8,236 nucleotides of DNA from Chitinophagales bacterium. Lineage in GTDB: Bacteria; Bacteroidota; Bacteroidia; Chitinophagales; Chitinophagaceae. Below, piece after piece: positions 6,805 through 8,236 of the stretch. The stretch covers positions 1 to 8,236 of the forward strand of contig JAATGW010000744.1 in the NCBI GenBank assembly GCA_015654495.1, given 5' to 3'. How positions within the stretch are numbered: the first letter of the stretch is position 1; every line of letters begins with the position of its first letter. The notes under the pieces were generated by a model. The model saw only the letters and a program-made list of their open reading frames with translations. It had not been told where the DNA came from and ran no database searches. A program made the position numbers and the translations under genes.

Positions 6805-7638
6805 TCAGTAGTCGCCCAATGTTTCCTTTAATTGTGCCAGCGCCGACTTAAGTTGCTCATCATTTGGTGCCACACCATGCCAGTTATGATTATTCTCCAT
6901 AAAATCGACACCTTTTCCCATCACTGTATGCATCATGATTCCTACAGGTTTTCCCTGTCCGGTCATTGATTTAGCTTTTTCCAGTCCTGCTACTACAGCA
7001 TCCATATCATTTCCGTTCATTTCCATTGTGCTCCAGCCAAATGCTTCGAATTTAGCTCTTATATGACCCAGCGACATTACAAAATCAGTTGTTCCATCGA
7101 TCTGCTGACCATTCCAGTCGACTGTGGAAATGAGATTATCAACCTTATGATGAGCAGCAAACATCAGCGCTTCCCAGTTTTGCCCTTCATCCAGTTCTCC
7201 GTCTCCATGCAGAGAATATACGATATGCGTATCCTTATTCAGCTTTTTTGCCAGTGCAGCTCCGATGGCCACGCTCATTCCCTGCCCCAATGAACCGGAT
7301 GCTACCCTGATACCGGGAAGGTGTTCATGAGTTGTGGGATGACCCTGCAAACGGGAATTTATTTTCCTGAAAGTTGCGAGCTCAGCAATATTGAAATAGC
7401 CTGAACGGGCAAGCGTTGAATAGAAAACAGGGGAAATATGTCCATTTGACAGGAAAAAGAGGTCTTCCCCGATCCCATCCAGATGAAATGACGGATCGTG
7501 TTTCATTGCCTTGAAGTACAGGGCAGTAAAAAAATCTGTACATCCGAGCGATCCGCCCGGATGGCCACTTTGGCATCCATGAACCATTCTTACTATATCT
7601 CTTCTTATCTGGGAGGCTATCTCTGTTAATTCTGCCAT
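6805..7638 (-). CDS. tkt: Transketolase, N-terminal (thiamine diphosphate-binding) subunit
   Basis: A 277-residue half-transketolase that carries the thiamine diphosphate/pyrophosphate domain; the C-terminal half with the pyrimidine-binding domain is normally a second gene in split systems. The complete enzyme transfers two-carbon units in the non-oxidative pentose phosphate pathway. Motifs are SGHPGGSLG (24-32), SNGHISP (64-70), GSLGQG (115-120), and the cofactor/metal motif GDGE (145-148) ending with N176. The frame stays open upstream to an ATG at 7758, but I chose 7638: homology begins at MAELTEIA, the added 40 residues look unlike the family, and an exact -7 element (7659-7666) lies inside that extension, 20 nt before this ATG. 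The gene on its 3' side is convergent and the one upstream is divergent, so no partner subunit is adjacent. The stop overlaps a short sequence resembling the repeat element at 2918-3309. Confidence 0.93.
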   Translation of the reverse strand: MAELTEIASQIRRDIVRMVHGCQSGHPGGSLGCTDFFTALYFKAMKHDPSFHLDGIGEDLFFLSNGHISPVFYSTLARSGYFNIAELATFRKINSRLQGHPTTHEHLPGIRVASGSLGQGMSVAIGAALAKKLNKDTHIVYSLHGDGELDEGQNWEALMFAAHHKVDNLISTVDWNGQQIDGTTDFVMSLGHIRAKFEAFGWSTMEMNGNDMDAVVAGLEKAKSMTGQGKPVGIMMHTVMGKGVDFMENNHNWHGVAPNDEQLKSALAQLKETLGDY

Positions 7639-7658
7639 GGTGAGCTGTATTTTCCGCG

Positions 7659-7686
7659 CAAAACTAGGGGTAAATTCTGATGCAAA
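7659..7686 (-). promoter_or_regulatory. Candidate Bacteroidetes-type promoter for the transketolase subunit
   Basis: On the minus strand TAGTTTTG (7659-7666) is an exact TAnnTTTG -7 element 20 nt before the chosen ATG. A TTTG (7683-7686) lies 16 nt upstream as a -33 candidate, slightly closer than usual. The implied leader is very short. The downstream GCGC is shared with the ABC gene promoter (both read TTTTGCGC). Confidence 0.55.
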
Positions 7687-7828
7687 GACATGTAAATTTT
7701 CTGTAATGAATTTCTGAATCTTTTTTTTTGGTATAAAGTCTGCAAAAAATACTAACATCTGGAAAAAAGTCGTTATCTATGTGCAGAATTTACTCGGTGC
7801 TAAGCCTTTACATAGAATTTGTAAATTC
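7670..7828. promoter_or_regulatory. Four GTAAATT motifs in the divergent intergenic region
   Basis: GTAAATTC occurs at 7670-7677 and 7821-7828, the shorter GTAAATT at 7692-7698, and the reverse complement GAATTTAC at 7786-7793. The pair 7786-7793/7821-7828 forms a perfect 8-bp inverted repeat, and 7815-7828 is itself a near-palindrome (GAATTT, 2 nt, AAATTC). One copy lies just upstream of the transketolase -7 element and another about 30 nt upstream of the -7 element of the WecA-like gene, positions suited to a shared operator. The DNA is AT-rich, so chance is a real alternative. Confidence 0.3.
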
Positions 7829-7858
7829 CTCAAATAGACTGAATTTTTTTATTCATTT

Positions 7859-7866
7859 TATTTTTG
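7859..7866 (+). promoter_or_regulatory. Candidate -7 element for the WecA-like gene
   Basis: TATTTTTG is an exact match to TAnnTTTG and ends 18 nt before the ATG at 7885. No clear TTG-type -33 element is found at the expected spacing, and the surrounding DNA is T-rich, which lowers confidence. Confidence 0.4.
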
Positions 7867-7884
7867 GTCCTAAATCGGGGTTTA

Positions 7885-8236
7885 ATGGACAAAATTTTAT
7901 TAGGCACTTCAATTGCCTTCATTATTACCTTTGCAGCTATTCCGGTTATTATTCAGGTCGCAGATAAAAAAAAGTTATTTGATCTGCCTGATGAACGAAA
8001 GGTACACCTTTCACCAGTGCCGTCCCTGGGTGGGCTGGGTATATTTGCCGGATTTATTCTTGCCAGCCTTTTTATCATCCCACTTGATATTGCGTCGGAA
8101 TTTCAATATTTTTTCGCAGCAGCCCTGGTTATTTTCTTCCTGGGTCTTAAAGATGATATCCTTGTAATTGCTCCTATAAAAAAGTTTATAGGTCAGCTGA
8201 TTGCAGCATGTCTTATTATTTATAAGGGTGGAGTTC
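7885..8236 (+). CDS. WecA/TagO-type undecaprenyl-phosphate glycosyl-1-phosphate transferase, N-terminal 117 residues (3' end outside window)
   Basis: Start of a polytopic inner-membrane enzyme of the MraY/WecA family, which transfers a sugar-1-phosphate from a UDP-sugar to undecaprenyl phosphate and starts O-antigen, capsule, enterobacterial common antigen or teichoic acid-like polymer synthesis. Hydrophobic segments lie at about 4-25, 49-66, 74-88 and 102-113. Two family motifs are visible: DLPDERKVHLSPVPSLGG (33-50), whose RK-H-P-P pattern is typical of the WecA/TagO branch rather than MraY, and GLKDD (87-91) with the catalytic Asp pair D90/D91. The frame is open to the window edge, so C-terminal motifs cannot be checked. 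A -7 element lies 18 nt before the ATG. It is divergent from the transketolase gene. The donor sugar cannot be read from this fragment. Confidence 0.9.
   Translation, partial: MDKILLGTSIAFIITFAAIPVIIQVADKKKLFDLPDERKVHLSPVPSLGGLGIFAGFILASLFIIPLDIASEFQYFFAAALVIFFLGLKDDILVIAPIKKFIGQLIAACLIIYKGGV

Noticed and set aside
7639..7758. Upstream ATG that would add 40 residues to the transketolase subunit
   Set aside because: The extension does not look like the family, and an exact TAnnTTTG promoter element falls within it, 20 nt before the ATG at 7638.
7779..8167. Plus-strand 62- and 84-residue reading frames overlapping the WecA-like gene start
   Set aside because: Both overlap the WecA-like gene in other frames or lie in the AT-rich promoter region; the frame from 7885 shows clear family motifs and is open to the window edge.

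Overview
The window looks like chromosomal housekeeping DNA from a member of the Bacteroidetes (Bacteroidota), probably near the Chitinophagales/Sphingobacteriales. This rests on three things: TAnnTTTG-type -7 promoter elements in front of several genes, starts with little or no Shine-Dalgarno sequence, and typical Bacteroidetes protein forms (DksA-like protein with a degenerate zinc finger, half-length transketolase, rbfA followed by a LolC/E-type permease). The assignment is inference from sequence features; no database was searched.

Layout: 1-1992 is the 3' part of ileS (+), followed 7 nt later by a DksA/TraR-like gene with a long Lys/Ala/Pro-rich N-terminal tail (2000-2917, +). A gene-free 392-nt stretch (2918-3309) is filled by two imperfect tandem copies of an unusual element made of GGAGTC blocks, a conserved core and GACTCC blocks; the second copy carries a decayed duplicate of the DksA-like gene's 3' end. 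Facing it is an MsbA-type ABC exporter (3310-5127, -). A 69-nt divergent promoter region leads to rbfA (5197-5559, +) and a LolC/LolE-type FtsX permease (5568-6788, +), 8 nt apart and probably one operon. Convergent to them, after only 16 nt, is a stand-alone N-terminal transketolase subunit (6805-7638, -). A 246-nt divergent intergenic region with a promoter on each strand and four copies of a GTAAATT motif separates it from a WecA/TagO-type glycosyl-phosphate transferase that runs off the right edge (7885-8236, +).

Functionally the genes cover translation (ileS, rbfA), transcription control or nucleoid binding (DksA-like), envelope assembly (MsbA-like exporter, LolC/E-like permease, WecA-like transferase) and central carbon metabolism (transketolase half). 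I see no defence system, CRISPR array, prophage, RNA gene or insertion sequence. The least ordinary parts are the duplicated repeat element between the convergent genes, the DksA-like protein with a histone-H1-like tail and three of four zinc ligands lost, and the transketolase half without an adjacent partner.
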